Shown piece after piece: positions 7,886-16,743 of a stretch of 64,000 nt of DNA; the stretch's first letter is position 1, and the number at the start of each line of letters is the position of its first letter. A program made the position numbers and the translations under genes. Location: contig NZ_BIFT01000002.1 of NCBI RefSeq assembly GCF_003967575.1, positions 1,054,001 through 1,118,000 on the forward strand. Reading direction: 5' to 3'. The stretch comes from Dictyobacter alpinus (GTDB lineage: Bacteria; Chloroflexota; Ktedonobacteria; Ktedonobacterales; Ktedonobacteraceae). The notes under the pieces were generated by a model, which had not been told where the DNA came from, did not search any database, and worked only from the letters and a program-made list of their open reading frames with translations.

Positions 7886-8431
7886 ATGACTAAACTCCTT
7901 ATTTCATGGAGAGGAAACCTCAATGTTTCCTGAATGGGATGCCTTAGTAATACCATTTGCATTACTAATTACGGTCACAGGTACACTGTGGGAAAAATAA
8001 TCCAGGATTTTTTCAAATCCTTAATGCATATTTCTGAGAGGCATTGCCCATATATATCTTTCAAAACATCCGAAAAATAAATTGTAGCTTTTTCCTCCCA
8101 GTCTCTTTTTGATAGATTACGCTGCGTATTCCTAGTAATTAGTATACTAGGGTATATATGTATAAGATTATTTATTAGGTATTTTTAGGAGGAAAGTACC
8201 TCATCCATTAAAGCATCTCAACCTGTTTCAAATTTTCTTATTATGACACATCCGTTCATCGGAATGGGAGCGGTAAGCTTTATGCCAGCCAGAAAAACGC
8301 AGGGGTTCCATTCATGTTTTATTGGTTGGAGGGGAAATGGCGCGGATGCTCCATTTCCCCTCCAACGATTTTTCTTGTGCGTCTTCTGCGCGCAAACTAT
8401 GGCGTGAAGAGCACAAATAGCACTTTAAACT
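7886..8431. other. Gene-free region with inverted repeats
   Basis: No credible gene. The 5' flank of the cupredoxin gene contains three copies of the heptamer TAGTAAT/ATTACTA (7945-7951, 7961-7967, 8133-8139) and a CCTAGTA/TACTAGG palindrome at 8131-8151, possible binding sites for an unknown regulator. A strong hairpin at 8326-8365 is listed separately. Confidence 0.4.
8326..8365. terminator. Strong hairpin downstream of thioesterase gene
   Basis: A perfect 15-bp inverted repeat (TTGGAGGGGAAATGG and complement) with a 10-nt loop, 67 bp past the thioesterase stop. A T-run follows only on the plus-strand side, so as a terminator of the minus-strand gene it is atypical. Confidence 0.5.
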
Positions 8432-9175
8432 TTACAGCGAAGCAAGCAGTTCACGTGAGAGGAAGTGGAGCAATTGTGTTCTGGCTGAATTCAGAAAAAA
8501 ATGGTTGCCCGGAAAAACCCGTTGGACAAATGGACCGCTTGTCTCTACCTGCCATGCAGCATTATCGTCCTGCTCCACTTCTTTATCCTGTAATCCGGTA
8601 TAAGCCGAGATAGGACAACTTAGGAGCTCTTGAGGCTGGTATGCGTATGTTTCAGTAAGGGTAAAATCAGCGCGAAGGGTTGGTAACACTAGTTCTAGCA
8701 ATTCCTTGTGTTGCAATACCTCTTCCGGAGTCCCTTCTAATTTCCGTAACATCTCAATGAACTCAGGATCTGGTAAGTTGTAACTGAAGGGTTCTCTACG
8801 CTCAATACGGGGTGCACGTCGCCCGGAGACAAAAAGATGGGTAAGTGGACGAACTGCAAGCGGCTTCAGTGCCCGTGCCAATTCAAAACCAATACTGGCA
8901 CCCATACTATGTCCAAAGAAGGCATAGGGCATATCCAGATATGGCAAAAAAACAGGGATCAACTGCTCGATAAGTTGAGGAAATTGGATGATTGGAGCTT
9001 CCATCAAGCGATTTTCTCGTCCAGGCAGTTGTAGCGCACAAATATCAATCTGGGCAGGCAATAACTCTGACCAGGAGCGAAATATAGCCGCACTCCCACC
9101 AGCATAATGAAAACAGAAAAGTCGTAAACGCGCTTGTGGATTGGGGCGATAATAAGGAAACCAGCGATCAGGCAT
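8432..9175 (-). CDS. Type II thioesterase (GrsT/RifR-like alpha/beta hydrolase)
   Basis: A 247-residue alpha/beta hydrolase of the external thioesterase family. These proteins clear misprimed acyl groups from carrier proteins of nonribosomal peptide and polyketide synthases. The triad is visible: Ser90 in GHSMGA, Asp197 in YTGLQDKEV, His225 in GNHFF. The family N-terminus RLFCFHYAGGSA and the PGRENR loop are present. No NRPS or PKS gene lies in the window, so it either serves a cluster elsewhere or has been separated from it. The P450 4 kb away could belong to the same kind of pathway, but the genes are not adjacent. Confidence 0.9.
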   Translation of the reverse strand: MPDRWFPYYRPNPQARLRLFCFHYAGGSAAIFRSWSELLPAQIDICALQLPGRENRLMEAPIIQFPQLIEQLIPVFLPYLDMPYAFFGHSMGASIGFELARALKPLAVRPLTHLFVSGRRAPRIERREPFSYNLPDPEFIEMLRKLEGTPEEVLQHKELLELVLPTLRADFTLTETYAYQPQELLSCPISAYTGLQDKEVEQDDNAAWQVETSGPFVQRVFPGNHFFLNSARTQLLHFLSRELLASL

Positions 9176-9385
9176 GATCTATCTCTTTCAAAACTACAAG
9201 TATCAACTGATACGACATCTTTCATATTTTATATAATCATACGCTCATCATGGGAGCAATACAAAAGATACTGCTCTGGATCCCTTGACTTCAAGCTGAC
9301 TTTAACATGTACACTCCTTGATAAGCTGATATTTACCAATTCAGTCCAATAAATTGGAACGTATAACAGAAGAGGTAGAGGAACA

Positions 9386-9757
9386 ATGAGCAATATGACA
9401 TCTGAACAAAACCATTTGTTTGCAGTGACGGATCAAAATTTCGAGTCGCTGGTATTACAATCGGCGCTACCAGTTATCGTAGATTTCTGGGCTGAGTGGT
9501 GCCCACACTGTCATGCGCTGAGACCTGGCTATGAGCGGTTAAGTACAATTTATGCAGGCAAAGTAGGCTTTGCTACCATGAATGCTGATGAAAATCCACT
9601 TGCGCCTGCCCGCTTCGGCGTACAGGGGCTACCAACGCTAATACTCTTCAACGCGGGCAAACCTGTTACCCATATCGTCGGACCACATCCAAATCGTTTA
9701 CCTCAGCGGATCGAGCAAGCGCTGGCTGAAATTACTCTTCCACAAATACAGGGATAA
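9386..9757 (+). CDS. trxA: Thioredoxin
   Basis: A 123-residue cytosolic thioredoxin. The active site is WAEWCPHCHAL, with CPHC in place of the common CGPC, which normally alters redox potential. The cis-Pro loop QGLPTLILF is present. GAGGAACA before ATG 9386 is a good ribosome site. It stands alone on the plus strand with its own terminator. CPHC is the dipeptide of DsbA-type oxidants, so it may be less reducing than standard thioredoxin, but no signal peptide is present. Confidence 0.9.
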   Translation: MSNMTSEQNHLFAVTDQNFESLVLQSALPVIVDFWAEWCPHCHALRPGYERLSTIYAGKVGFATMNADENPLAPARFGVQGLPTLILFNAGKPVTHIVGPHPNRLPQRIEQALAEITLPQIQG

Positions 9758-9765
9758 TCTATAGA

Positions 9766-9812
9766 AAGCCTATACCGCCTGGAAAAAATAATTTTCCAGG
9801 CGGTATAGGCTT
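9766..9812. terminator. Bidirectional Rho-independent terminator
   Basis: A perfect 21-bp inverted repeat (arms 9766-9786 and 9792-9812, 5-nt loop) with A/T-rich inner arms. It lies between the convergent thioredoxin and Ser/Thr kinase genes. Confidence 0.8.
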
Positions 9813-9876
9813 CTCCAGTTAAGTGGACATTTATTAGCATAATTTTGTGCTATAAGTGCTATAAACTGTAAGCGCT

Positions 9877-11358
9877 TCAAGGTTTGGCGATTGGTTCAAG
9901 GCTCCATAAACCATAGTTGCTCAAACATTGACCAGACTCATTCTGGGTACAATAATTTCCGACCAGATTACCATCAGCACGAGCAGCACCTTCAAAGAAG
10001 AGGAAGGGTTGCTTGCTATCCTGAGCAATGGTGAATAAAAGATGGTTCGATCTATCTATCACGCCACTAAAATTTCCTGTGCCCTGTTTGCTGATAAAGT
10101 GACCGTTGAAGCTTTGTTGCTTCTGTTTGATGTCGATCAACTGAATATTCATGGTACTTTTCTGAGAAAAATTATAGGCGGTGCCCTGATAGGCTCTTGC
10201 CAGTTGCACAGTAGGAACTTCAGTAGGAGTACTTGATGGTTTCACTACGGCAGTTGGACGAGGAGAGATATGCTGGATGTTTCCCTTTGCTTCTGTCTGA
10301 TCCGGTAACACATACATGTTTCCAGAGGTAGAAAGAGGCAGTAGCAAAATGACAGCCATGGCAAAGACGAGCACCCTTGGCACTAATGGTCCTAAGGCAT
10401 GCGATTTTTTAGCTTTTCGGCTCCGGTTCGCAAGCTCACCGTTGACGGTCAGAACAAATGGGGGTCTGGTCGCTACAACAGAGGCGGGCGGCGCGGACGG
10501 CGTCTGCATAGCCTGCCAGAAATCCTCAACGCTGGCAAACCGTTGCTCATAACCAATGGCCATGGCACGCTCAAGTGCACGTGCGATATGCTGGGGAATG
10601 CCCGGCACAACCTGGTCAGCCGTTTTGATGGGATCCATCTGACTGCTGACCAGCATAGTCGTACGTTGCAAGGAGTCTGCTGGAAGCTTTCCTGTCAGCA
10701 AACAATAAAAGGTTGCACCTAAAGCATAGATATCTGTACGTACGTCAGTGCCAAGATTGCTATATTGCTCAGGAGCACTATAGCCTGGAGTACAGTGACG
10801 GACGGCTGTTGTAGTAGCATCAACGTCATATTCTTTGGCGATACCAAAATCCACCAGGAACGTGTGCTGGTCCTCTTCCTGGACCATGATATTGGCTGGT
10901 TTAATATCCCGGTGCAGTACTGGTGGTTGCTGTCTATGAAGGTAGCTCATAGCATCAATAATTGGCGCCATCAGTTTCATGGCTTCAGCGACGGAAAAAC
11001 GTTGCTCAATCTGCCGTCTACGCAGAGTCTCCAGGTTCGATCCCTGGATATACTCCAGCACCAGGAAGGCCGGGTTAGCACTATCTGCTTCTTGTATATC
11101 GTAAATACGAGGCAACGAGTCGTGTTGAAGACGCTTTAACACATCGGCTTCAAAAGCCAGGCGTGCACGTTCATGTTGTTCCTGATTACTGAGTTCCTTC
11201 AAGGCAAAAAGGGCTTCATTAGAGGTCTCAGCGGTGGTTATCTGCGTCAGATCACGTACCAGATACACAACACTAAACCCCCCACTTCCCAAAACATCTT
11301 CTACGATATAACGGTCACGTATAATCGTTCCCAGTGGATACGAAGAATGGCGTTGCAC
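9877..11358 (-). CDS. Membrane Ser/Thr protein kinase (Hanks type)
   Basis: A 493-residue active-looking kinase. The N-terminal catalytic domain has GSGGFS (glycine loop), ALKEL (Lys), HRDIKPANI (catalytic loop), VDFGIAK (DFG), YSAPEQ and DIYALGATFYCLLTG. After a linker a single membrane helix (VLVFAMAVILLLPLS) leads to an extracellular C-terminal domain of about 140 residues with no recognised family and Gly/Asn-rich strands. I chose GTG 11358 because GGAGGTGAG precedes it at about 5 nt; a longer frame upstream overlaps the preceding gene's stop. It lies 17 bp after an L,D-transpeptidase gene on the same strand, so it probably senses or regulates cell-wall state. Confidence 0.92.
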   Translation of the reverse strand: MQRHSSYPLGTIIRDRYIVEDVLGSGGFSVVYLVRDLTQITTAETSNEALFALKELSNQEQHERARLAFEADVLKRLQHDSLPRIYDIQEADSANPAFLVLEYIQGSNLETLRRRQIEQRFSVAEAMKLMAPIIDAMSYLHRQQPPVLHRDIKPANIMVQEEDQHTFLVDFGIAKEYDVDATTTAVRHCTPGYSAPEQYSNLGTDVRTDIYALGATFYCLLTGKLPADSLQRTTMLVSSQMDPIKTADQVVPGIPQHIARALERAMAIGYEQRFASVEDFWQAMQTPSAPPASVVATRPPFVLTVNGELANRSRKAKKSHALGPLVPRVLVFAMAVILLLPLSTSGNMYVLPDQTEAKGNIQHISPRPTAVVKPSSTPTEVPTVQLARAYQGTAYNFSQKSTMNIQLIDIKQKQQSFNGHFISKQGTGNFSGVIDRSNHLLFTIAQDSKQPFLFFEGAARADGNLVGNYCTQNESGQCLSNYGLWSLEPIAKP

Positions 11359-11375
11359 GTGTCTCACCTCCCTGT

Positions 11376-13460
11376 CTAATAAACAACAATCGTGGTATTC
11401 CAATCGGTATGCGCATAAATCCAGGCCATGTCCTTTTCTGTCAGATTGATACAGCCATGGCTACCATCAAAGTTATCAGCGGTAGTTCCTCCTGCATCCT
11501 GGTGAGGAAACTGGGAACCTGGTCCAAATGTTTGACGCCAGAAGACATCATGTACGAAGTAGCCGCCATAGTGATACAGGATGGCATACTTAATGGGCGT
11601 CGGAGCAAACCAGTAGCGCGATCCTTTGGGTTCCCGCGAAGTAAATATCGCTGGCGATTTACGATCCAATACTTGCCAGATACCGGGTAGCGATGGCAGT
11701 TGCTGCCGACCAGTCACCACCTGATAGGCCTGCTGCAGCTGACCATTTTGGTAGAAACGCAGCGATTGTCCCGCCAAAGAAACCATCAGTACCTGTTTAT
11801 GCTGCAAATTGTAATGTTGTAAGAGTTGCGTATCGGTGGCATGAACTTTGTTGTATGCGGTGGTATCGCTACCGTCCTTCTCCAACATATGCAAATTAAA
11901 GAGGGCATTTTCAGCTTCAGTGGAGACCATCTTAAAATCATCTTCAGAGGAGGCATTGCGCAGATCATCGTCCAGAAAGGTTCCAATGCCCTGCTTCATG
12001 TACCCTGCATTCAATGGATAATCCTGGTCGTCATAGGCATCGTGGTAAGGATGCGCTTTGGCCCAGCTATCAACTTCCTGGTGAAATTGTAAAACCTGAT
12101 GTTTCGCCTGCCCCTGCACCAGATCAACGTGCATGGATGCAATGTCTGTGTCAATCTGTTGCAGCACCTTGAATTTCGCGTTATCTGTATGGGCTTGTGG
12201 ACCACTATTCTGGTCATTTTTCAATAGCTGTACATACTGTCCTGTATTTTTTCCATAGCTTTTCAGCAGGTTAATCTGCTTTTGAAATTCTGCGATTCTG
12301 GCCTTATATACTATAGGAAAATTCTGTGTCGCCACCAGCATTAGCTGATGATAATGTGTTTGTATACGGCCCTGCAGACGTAGTAACTCAGCTGGATCAC
12401 TACTGGTTTGAAACGTATGCATATCTTCCTGATAGTGCTGCTGGAGTGTCTGTATCTTTGGATTGTTTTGCTGGAAGCTGTCGGACAGCGTCTTCATTGA
12501 GGTTAACTGTTGGGACATCGGTTCCAGTTGGTTTAACGCATGTGCCGAATTATTGGCATCCTGAATAATAGCCGTATAATTCCTGGGCTCATGGGCTGAT
12601 CCCATCAGAAGTTGATCAGTACTAAAGCGCTGCTGAAAATCCTGGCTATTCCCTAATGGCTGCATATTTCTGCGGCTGAGCGCGATCTGAAATTGCTGCA
12701 GACTCTGCTGAGCCTGCTCCTGCAATTGTTGATTGGACGTATTGATGACATTCTGTATTTTTCCAGGCAAACGAGCATACTGGCTGGCTTGCGTGGTATA
12801 GGCACTGCCAGGACTTACATAAAAGGCTGGTGAGAACCAGGGCAAGGATTGATCTATCTGTTGCTTCTCTTCTACTACAGGTTGCAGGGCTGATGCAGGC
12901 ACCCCAATATCATGGGCGTGGGCGAGACGCTTTTCTACATCAAGTCTTTTCTGGTCTACCTGGATGGTGTACCTGGGATCATGTACATTTGTATATGCTC
13001 CATAGCCAAGCAGCAAAAGGATCAGTGACAGACAAATGGCAGTGGTCAGCGACACGATGCCTGGTTTCTTCGCGGCCGGGTGAGCAACCACCTCTTTTTG
13101 TAGAGGATGGGTGGAGTTGCCATAGAGCTCAATTGATGCAATCTGTTTCCTGGCAATTTCGCTCGCACGTAAATAGAGGTTAGCGCTCAAAAGCCCATCC
13201 TTTGGTAACGTGACTTCAGCATGCTCTCCAGCCACCTTCCGCGCTTTTAGAGGTCGCTTTCTACTGACGCGAATGGTTCGATCAGGATCTATTGGAGAGA
13301 GGCGCACGGTTTCATCGGACTCCTCGTTAACAACTGGATCAAACTGATCGTTTGCTTTACTCTGCATTGGCGCATCAGTATGAGAAGAATGGTGTTGTTC
13401 CTGCATATGTAACTTAGAAGCTGGAGAATTCATTACGTGTGAAGAAGCGCTCCTTGCCAT
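11376..13460 (-). CDS. Large L,D-transpeptidase (YkuD) with membrane anchor and coiled coils
   Basis: A 694-residue protein. A cytosolic N-terminus of about 145 residues precedes one membrane helix (IVSLTTAICLSLILLLLGYG). About 370 residues of Gln-rich, helical, coiled-coil-prone sequence follow, then a C-terminal YkuD domain. The latter ends in HDVFWRQTFGPGSQ... and SHGCINLTEKDMAWIY, the HxxxxxxSHGCxN catalytic motif with its Cys nucleophile. The enzyme should form 3-3 peptidoglycan cross-links or attach proteins outside the membrane. Start 13460 (MARSASS) has AAAGG at 8 nt. It is followed at 17 bp by a transmembrane Ser/Thr kinase, suggesting co-regulation. The cytosolic tail contains Thr/Ser-rich stretches that could be kinase targets (inference). 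Confidence 0.9.
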   Translation of the reverse strand: MARSASSHVMNSPASKLHMQEQHHSSHTDAPMQSKANDQFDPVVNEESDETVRLSPIDPDRTIRVSRKRPLKARKVAGEHAEVTLPKDGLLSANLYLRASEIARKQIASIELYGNSTHPLQKEVVAHPAAKKPGIVSLTTAICLSLILLLLGYGAYTNVHDPRYTIQVDQKRLDVEKRLAHAHDIGVPASALQPVVEEKQQIDQSLPWFSPAFYVSPGSAYTTQASQYARLPGKIQNVINTSNQQLQEQAQQSLQQFQIALSRRNMQPLGNSQDFQQRFSTDQLLMGSAHEPRNYTAIIQDANNSAHALNQLEPMSQQLTSMKTLSDSFQQNNPKIQTLQQHYQEDMHTFQTSSDPAELLRLQGRIQTHYHQLMLVATQNFPIVYKARIAEFQKQINLLKSYGKNTGQYVQLLKNDQNSGPQAHTDNAKFKVLQQIDTDIASMHVDLVQGQAKHQVLQFHQEVDSWAKAHPYHDAYDDQDYPLNAGYMKQGIGTFLDDDLRNASSEDDFKMVSTEAENALFNLHMLEKDGSDTTAYNKVHATDTQLLQHYNLQHKQVLMVSLAGQSLRFYQNGQLQQAYQVVTGRQQLPSLPGIWQVLDRKSPAIFTSREPKGSRYWFAPTPIKYAILYHYGGYFVHDVFWRQTFGPGSQFPHQDAGGTTADNFDGSHGCINLTEKDMAWIYAHTDWNTTIVVY

Positions 13461-13527
13461 GTTCATTACCTTTATAAAATAGCGAATGCCTTCATAAATA
13501 GAATATTTGTTTGTTTCATTCAATAAG

Positions 13528-13576
13528 ACATATCTAGTGGCAAGCATAAAGTCACTATGGTTGCCACTAGATATGT
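13528..13576. terminator. Inverted repeat after the ferritin-like gene
   Basis: A perfect 16-bp stem (arms 13528-13543 and 13561-13576) 30 bp beyond the ferritin-like gene's stop. The T-run is weak, so termination is likely but not certain. Confidence 0.6.
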
Positions 13577-13605
13577 TTCAATGTGATACGAATACGTTTG
13601 TGATT

Positions 13606-14571
13606 TTAGCCATTACCGACGACTGAAGAACTAACGGAATATGGCTTGGTCTGCTCAACACCTGCAAGATTGGTGTCAACTTCCTTGTAGGTATAGCTAT
13701 TACCATTTTTAGGGCTGAGATAGCCAGCTTTTGTGACCAGGGCGGGCGCATCAGAAACTGATCCGAGTAACACAGGTGTGAAGGCCCAGTTATCAGCGGG
13801 AACAAGTCCGCCAATAGCACGGCCCAGGGCACGGTGTTCTGCCTCAATACAGGCAACCTGTCCTGAAATCTGGGCCAGATCCGGGCGTCCGAGCTGTGCG
13901 AACTCTTTGATTGCCGCCAGGAATGCTGAGTCAAAAACACCCTCAAGCTGCTGCTGCGTCTCAATAAACGTCTTAAGGTCAGTAAATGTTTGAGGACCAT
14001 TTGGAAAACTGAAGGTCTGTGCTAAAGACTGACCGCCATTCGCGGCAAAGAACTTTTGGTGGATCTGCTCTTCGACCAGGGCGGCTTTGATGTATTCCAG
14101 ATTATCGCCTTTGATACCCAATTTATCAGCATTGGCCAGGCCATTACTATAGAAGGTCACCGCAAGTTGCTCCGCAGTCCGTGCAATTGTCAGAATAGTC
14201 ACAATTGGACTTTGGGCACTCTTGTTATAACCAGCCAGTGATTTATTCTGTTGTTTGAAGCCATCTTGGATCTGCGCTGCGGTCTGTGCGCGTGTCTGCC
14301 GGGCGGCTGCACTGGATAGCTCAGGCATGATTGCCGCGCCAACCGCTGTAGCGGCGACGGCCGATGCGGCGACAACAGCACCTTTTTTAAAGAAGGCACG
14401 CCGTGAGCGCTGCTCAGCAAATGAAGCGATCAAATTATCAGTCGCAGCCTTGATTTCAGGTTTGCCATTGAGCATAAATCTATCATCTAACACTGCCTGG
14501 CAGTTCTTACAATGTGCATCTGTAGGCACTACAGATGTACCGCACTGTGGGCAAAAACGAATCTGTGTCAT
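13606..14571 (-). CDS. Zinc-ribbon / ferritin-like protein with internal Tat-like signal
   Basis: A 321-residue protein that begins with a zinc ribbon (Cys7, Cys10, Cys21, Cys24). A Tat-type motif SRRAFFKKG (56-64) and a hydrophobic Ala-rich segment to about residue 82 come next, then a ferritin-like four-helix domain (PF13668 type). Helix motifs EQLAVTFYSNGL, LVEEQIHQKFF and CIEAEHRALGRA provide Glu and His residues suited to a di-iron site. An AGGAG site precedes the ATG. The arrangement implies a cytosolic zinc ribbon with a ferritin-like domain across the membrane, which is unusual. Related desiccation-type ferritin-like proteins are usually exported from a terminal signal. Function unknown; metal storage or oxidative stress protection is plausible. 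Confidence 0.82.
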   Translation of the reverse strand: MTQIRFCPQCGTSVVPTDAHCKNCQAVLDDRFMLNGKPEIKAATDNLIASFAEQRSRRAFFKKGAVVAASAVAATAVGAAIMPELSSAAARQTRAQTAAQIQDGFKQQNKSLAGYNKSAQSPIVTILTIARTAEQLAVTFYSNGLANADKLGIKGDNLEYIKAALVEEQIHQKFFAANGGQSLAQTFSFPNGPQTFTDLKTFIETQQQLEGVFDSAFLAAIKEFAQLGRPDLAQISGQVACIEAEHRALGRAIGGLVPADNWAFTPVLLGSVSDAPALVTKAGYLSPKNGNSYTYKEVDTNLAGVEQTKPYSVSSSVVGNG

Positions 14572-15113
14572 GCTATTTTCTCCTGTAACTGATTGCGCAT
14601 CATCAGAAAAGCTAGCGGCTGCTGCAGCAGAGACCTGCCATCATGATGACATTACAAACGTATCTCTTTCCACTACCGGAATAAAAGATACAGACCATGT
14701 GACGTTTCATTAAAAAGAGGAATATATATTCTTTGTAAGAGCTAGCATCTATACCGGAAATTATGTATATCGCTCACTCATCAAATACTACGCCAGCTTG
14801 TAAAAATTGGATCACATTGATTCTGGCAATGTTCAAAATCAACAATATTTTGCTGTACCATCCACTGCCCTCTGCTTTTGCATACACGTTGAAAAAAAAT
14901 GGTGGGGGAAAAGAGATCCAGATGGCACTGGATAACGTATTGCTTTACAGCTACTACTAAAGAGGGGCCTGGTTATTTTATCCCATTCCAATAATGGTAA
15001 AAATTTGGTTTGCCGCCTCTATAGCATAAATTAAGGAATACTGCTTTGCTATTGAACTATGGAGTGTAGAAAAAAAATTGCTATGGCTTACTAACGAGAG
15101 AGGGGCTTTCAGC
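14572..15113. other. Intergenic region between divergent genes
   Basis: No gene with convincing codon use or a ribosome site. It is AT-rich in its right half and should hold the promoters of the ferritin-like gene (left) and the DUF4397-sigma-anti-sigma operon (right), but no clear -35/-10 pair was found. Confidence 0.35.
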
Positions 15114-16019
15114 ATGAAGGCAGGATCGCTAAATGCGCATATAGCTCGCCGTCTTTTGCTCTTGATTGGCATATGCATCGTCATCGTTGTATTGTCTACG
15201 CCGAAAATTTCGCATGCGGCAACAACTGATGACGAGAGCGGTGCATATATACGAATTATCCACGCGTCCCCAGATATTGGCATTGTAGATGTATTTGTGG
15301 ATGAGAAAAAGCTCTTAAGCAATTTCCAGTTTGCCACGGTCACAGACTATATACCCATTCCTGCAGGTTCACATAAAGTGCAACTGGCGCTAATTGGCAA
15401 AGGAATAAATGCGGCCATTGTGACCCAATCACTGGAGGTTAAATCTGGCACGTCTTATACTGTGGCAACCCTTGGTGTCAAACAAAGTGGCTTTTCGTTC
15501 ACAGTCTTTGCGGATAATAATAGTATTGTGGATAATGGAACCAAGCTACGTGTGTATCATCTATCACCGGGAACAGGCACGTCTGAGGTACAAACTCCTG
15601 AACAGACAATAGTCAACGCTATATCGTATCAACAAGCAAGTACCTATACAACACTGGCAAGTGGAACATATGACTTCAAACTTTCTGCGGATACTGGAAA
15701 AGAGATCCTTTCATCTACAGTAACACTAAAACCATGGACGGTAACCAGTATCTTCGTGATTGGAGTCGCCCAGGGACAGCCTAAATTACAACTGGTAACC
15801 TCTGAACAACAAGGTCTGCCAGGTATGCCACAAACTGGCAGTGATCCTACGGTCAGGACGACAACGCCTCCTTCCTGGATGTTCGCGTTGTTAGCGCTAC
15901 TTATGGTATGTGTCGGAGCTGGCGGGTGGCGGATGCGCTCTCTAGCTACAGCCAAAATACAAAAAAATCCGCAGGATCTTCGGACGGCGCCGACGGCAGA
16001 ATACATGAAAAAAGGATAG
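15114..16019 (+). CDS. DUF4397 surface protein with LPxTG-like C-terminus
   Basis: A 301-residue exported protein. Its signal peptide is RRLLLLIGICIVIVVLSTPK, cleaved near SHAA. Two DUF4397 beta units follow (YIRIIHASPDIGIVDVFVDE and LRVYHLSPGTGTSEV). The C-terminus has PGMPQTGSD, a hydrophobic helix (WMFALLALLMVCVGAGGW) and a basic tail (RMR), the layout of a sortase substrate with MPQTG in place of LPxTG. ATG 15114 is preferred over upstream codons because it begins the signal peptide. The next gene, an ECF sigma factor, starts 2 nt after its stop, so the three genes to 17514 form one operon. Confidence 0.82.
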   Translation: MKAGSLNAHIARRLLLLIGICIVIVVLSTPKISHAATTDDESGAYIRIIHASPDIGIVDVFVDEKKLLSNFQFATVTDYIPIPAGSHKVQLALIGKGINAAIVTQSLEVKSGTSYTVATLGVKQSGFSFTVFADNNSIVDNGTKLRVYHLSPGTGTSEVQTPEQTIVNAISYQQASTYTTLASGTYDFKLSADTGKEILSSTVTLKPWTVTSIFVIGVAQGQPKLQLVTSEQQGLPGMPQTGSDPTVRTTTPPSWMFALLALLMVCVGAGGWRMRSLATAKIQKNPQDLRTAPTAEYMKKG

Positions 16020-16021
16020 TT

Positions 16022-16663
16022 ATGTGGAGTTCGAAGCGAACAAATGCTGCACGTTTACAGGCACCAAAGGCAGAATATCTGGCTCTCCACGGAGATGAAA
16101 TTAACGATGAGACGTTAATACAGGCCATCGCTTACGGAGCCAAGTGGGCGCTGGAGCTCCTCTATGATCGCTATTATCGTCTACTTTACTCTTTTGCTTA
16201 TCGGATAGTCGCGGATCATCAGGTTGCAGAAGATCTTCTGCAAGAAGCATTTATGGCCGTCTGGAAACGCTCAGTCACCTATTCCCAGCAATCGGGCCCG
16301 GTACGTGGCTGGCTCTTTTCTATTACACATCATCGAGCCATTGACTACCTACGCTCGATTCAAAGGCGCGCAGTATTACAGGAAGTAACACTTGATGAGG
16401 CAGATAGCAATGATCCAGTTGCCCTCTCCGATACCTGGGATGAGGTATGGCGCTCAGTTCAAAGCGATCAGGTGCGGGCAGCGTTAATGAAGCTATCAAC
16501 AGAGCAACGCATGGTAATTGAACTGGCGTATTTTCAGGGCTGGACACATACTGAAATCGCTGAAGGTTGCCACATCCCATTGGGGACAGTCAAAGCCAGG
16601 ATGAGGTTAGGCTTGATGCATTTAAAACGGAGCCTGGAACAGATGGGAGTGAATGAAGCGTGA
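16022..16663 (+). CDS. ECF-type RNA polymerase sigma factor (SigK-like)
   Basis: A 213-residue group 4 sigma factor. Region 2 is LLYDRYYRLLYSFAYRIVAD followed by AEDLLQEAFMAVWKR; region 4 is QRMVIELAYFQGWTHTEIAE then IPLGTVKARMRLGLMHLKRS. ATG 16022 (MWSSKRT) has an AAAAAGGA site and follows the DUF4397 stop by 2 nt. It is followed 80 bp later by a zinc-finger/RskA anti-sigma gene, its evident partner. The regulon should include its own operon, and the DUF4397 surface protein may be the sensor input or output. Confidence 0.93.
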   Translation: MWSSKRTNAARLQAPKAEYLALHGDEINDETLIQAIAYGAKWALELLYDRYYRLLYSFAYRIVADHQVAEDLLQEAFMAVWKRSVTYSQQSGPVRGWLFSITHHRAIDYLRSIQRRAVLQEVTLDEADSNDPVALSDTWDEVWRSVQSDQVRAALMKLSTEQRMVIELAYFQGWTHTEIAEGCHIPLGTVKARMRLGLMHLKRSLEQMGVNEA

Positions 16664-16743
16664 AGACATTGTCCGGCATCAAACAAAGATCTAACCCGTC
16701 CAGCATTTTTGACCTGCTACTAAGGAAGATGGAGTAAATTCGT

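Noticed and set aside
14763..14960. 65-aa plus-strand ORF
   Set aside because: No ribosome site, no hydrophobic or domain pattern and atypical composition in an AT-rich intergenic region.
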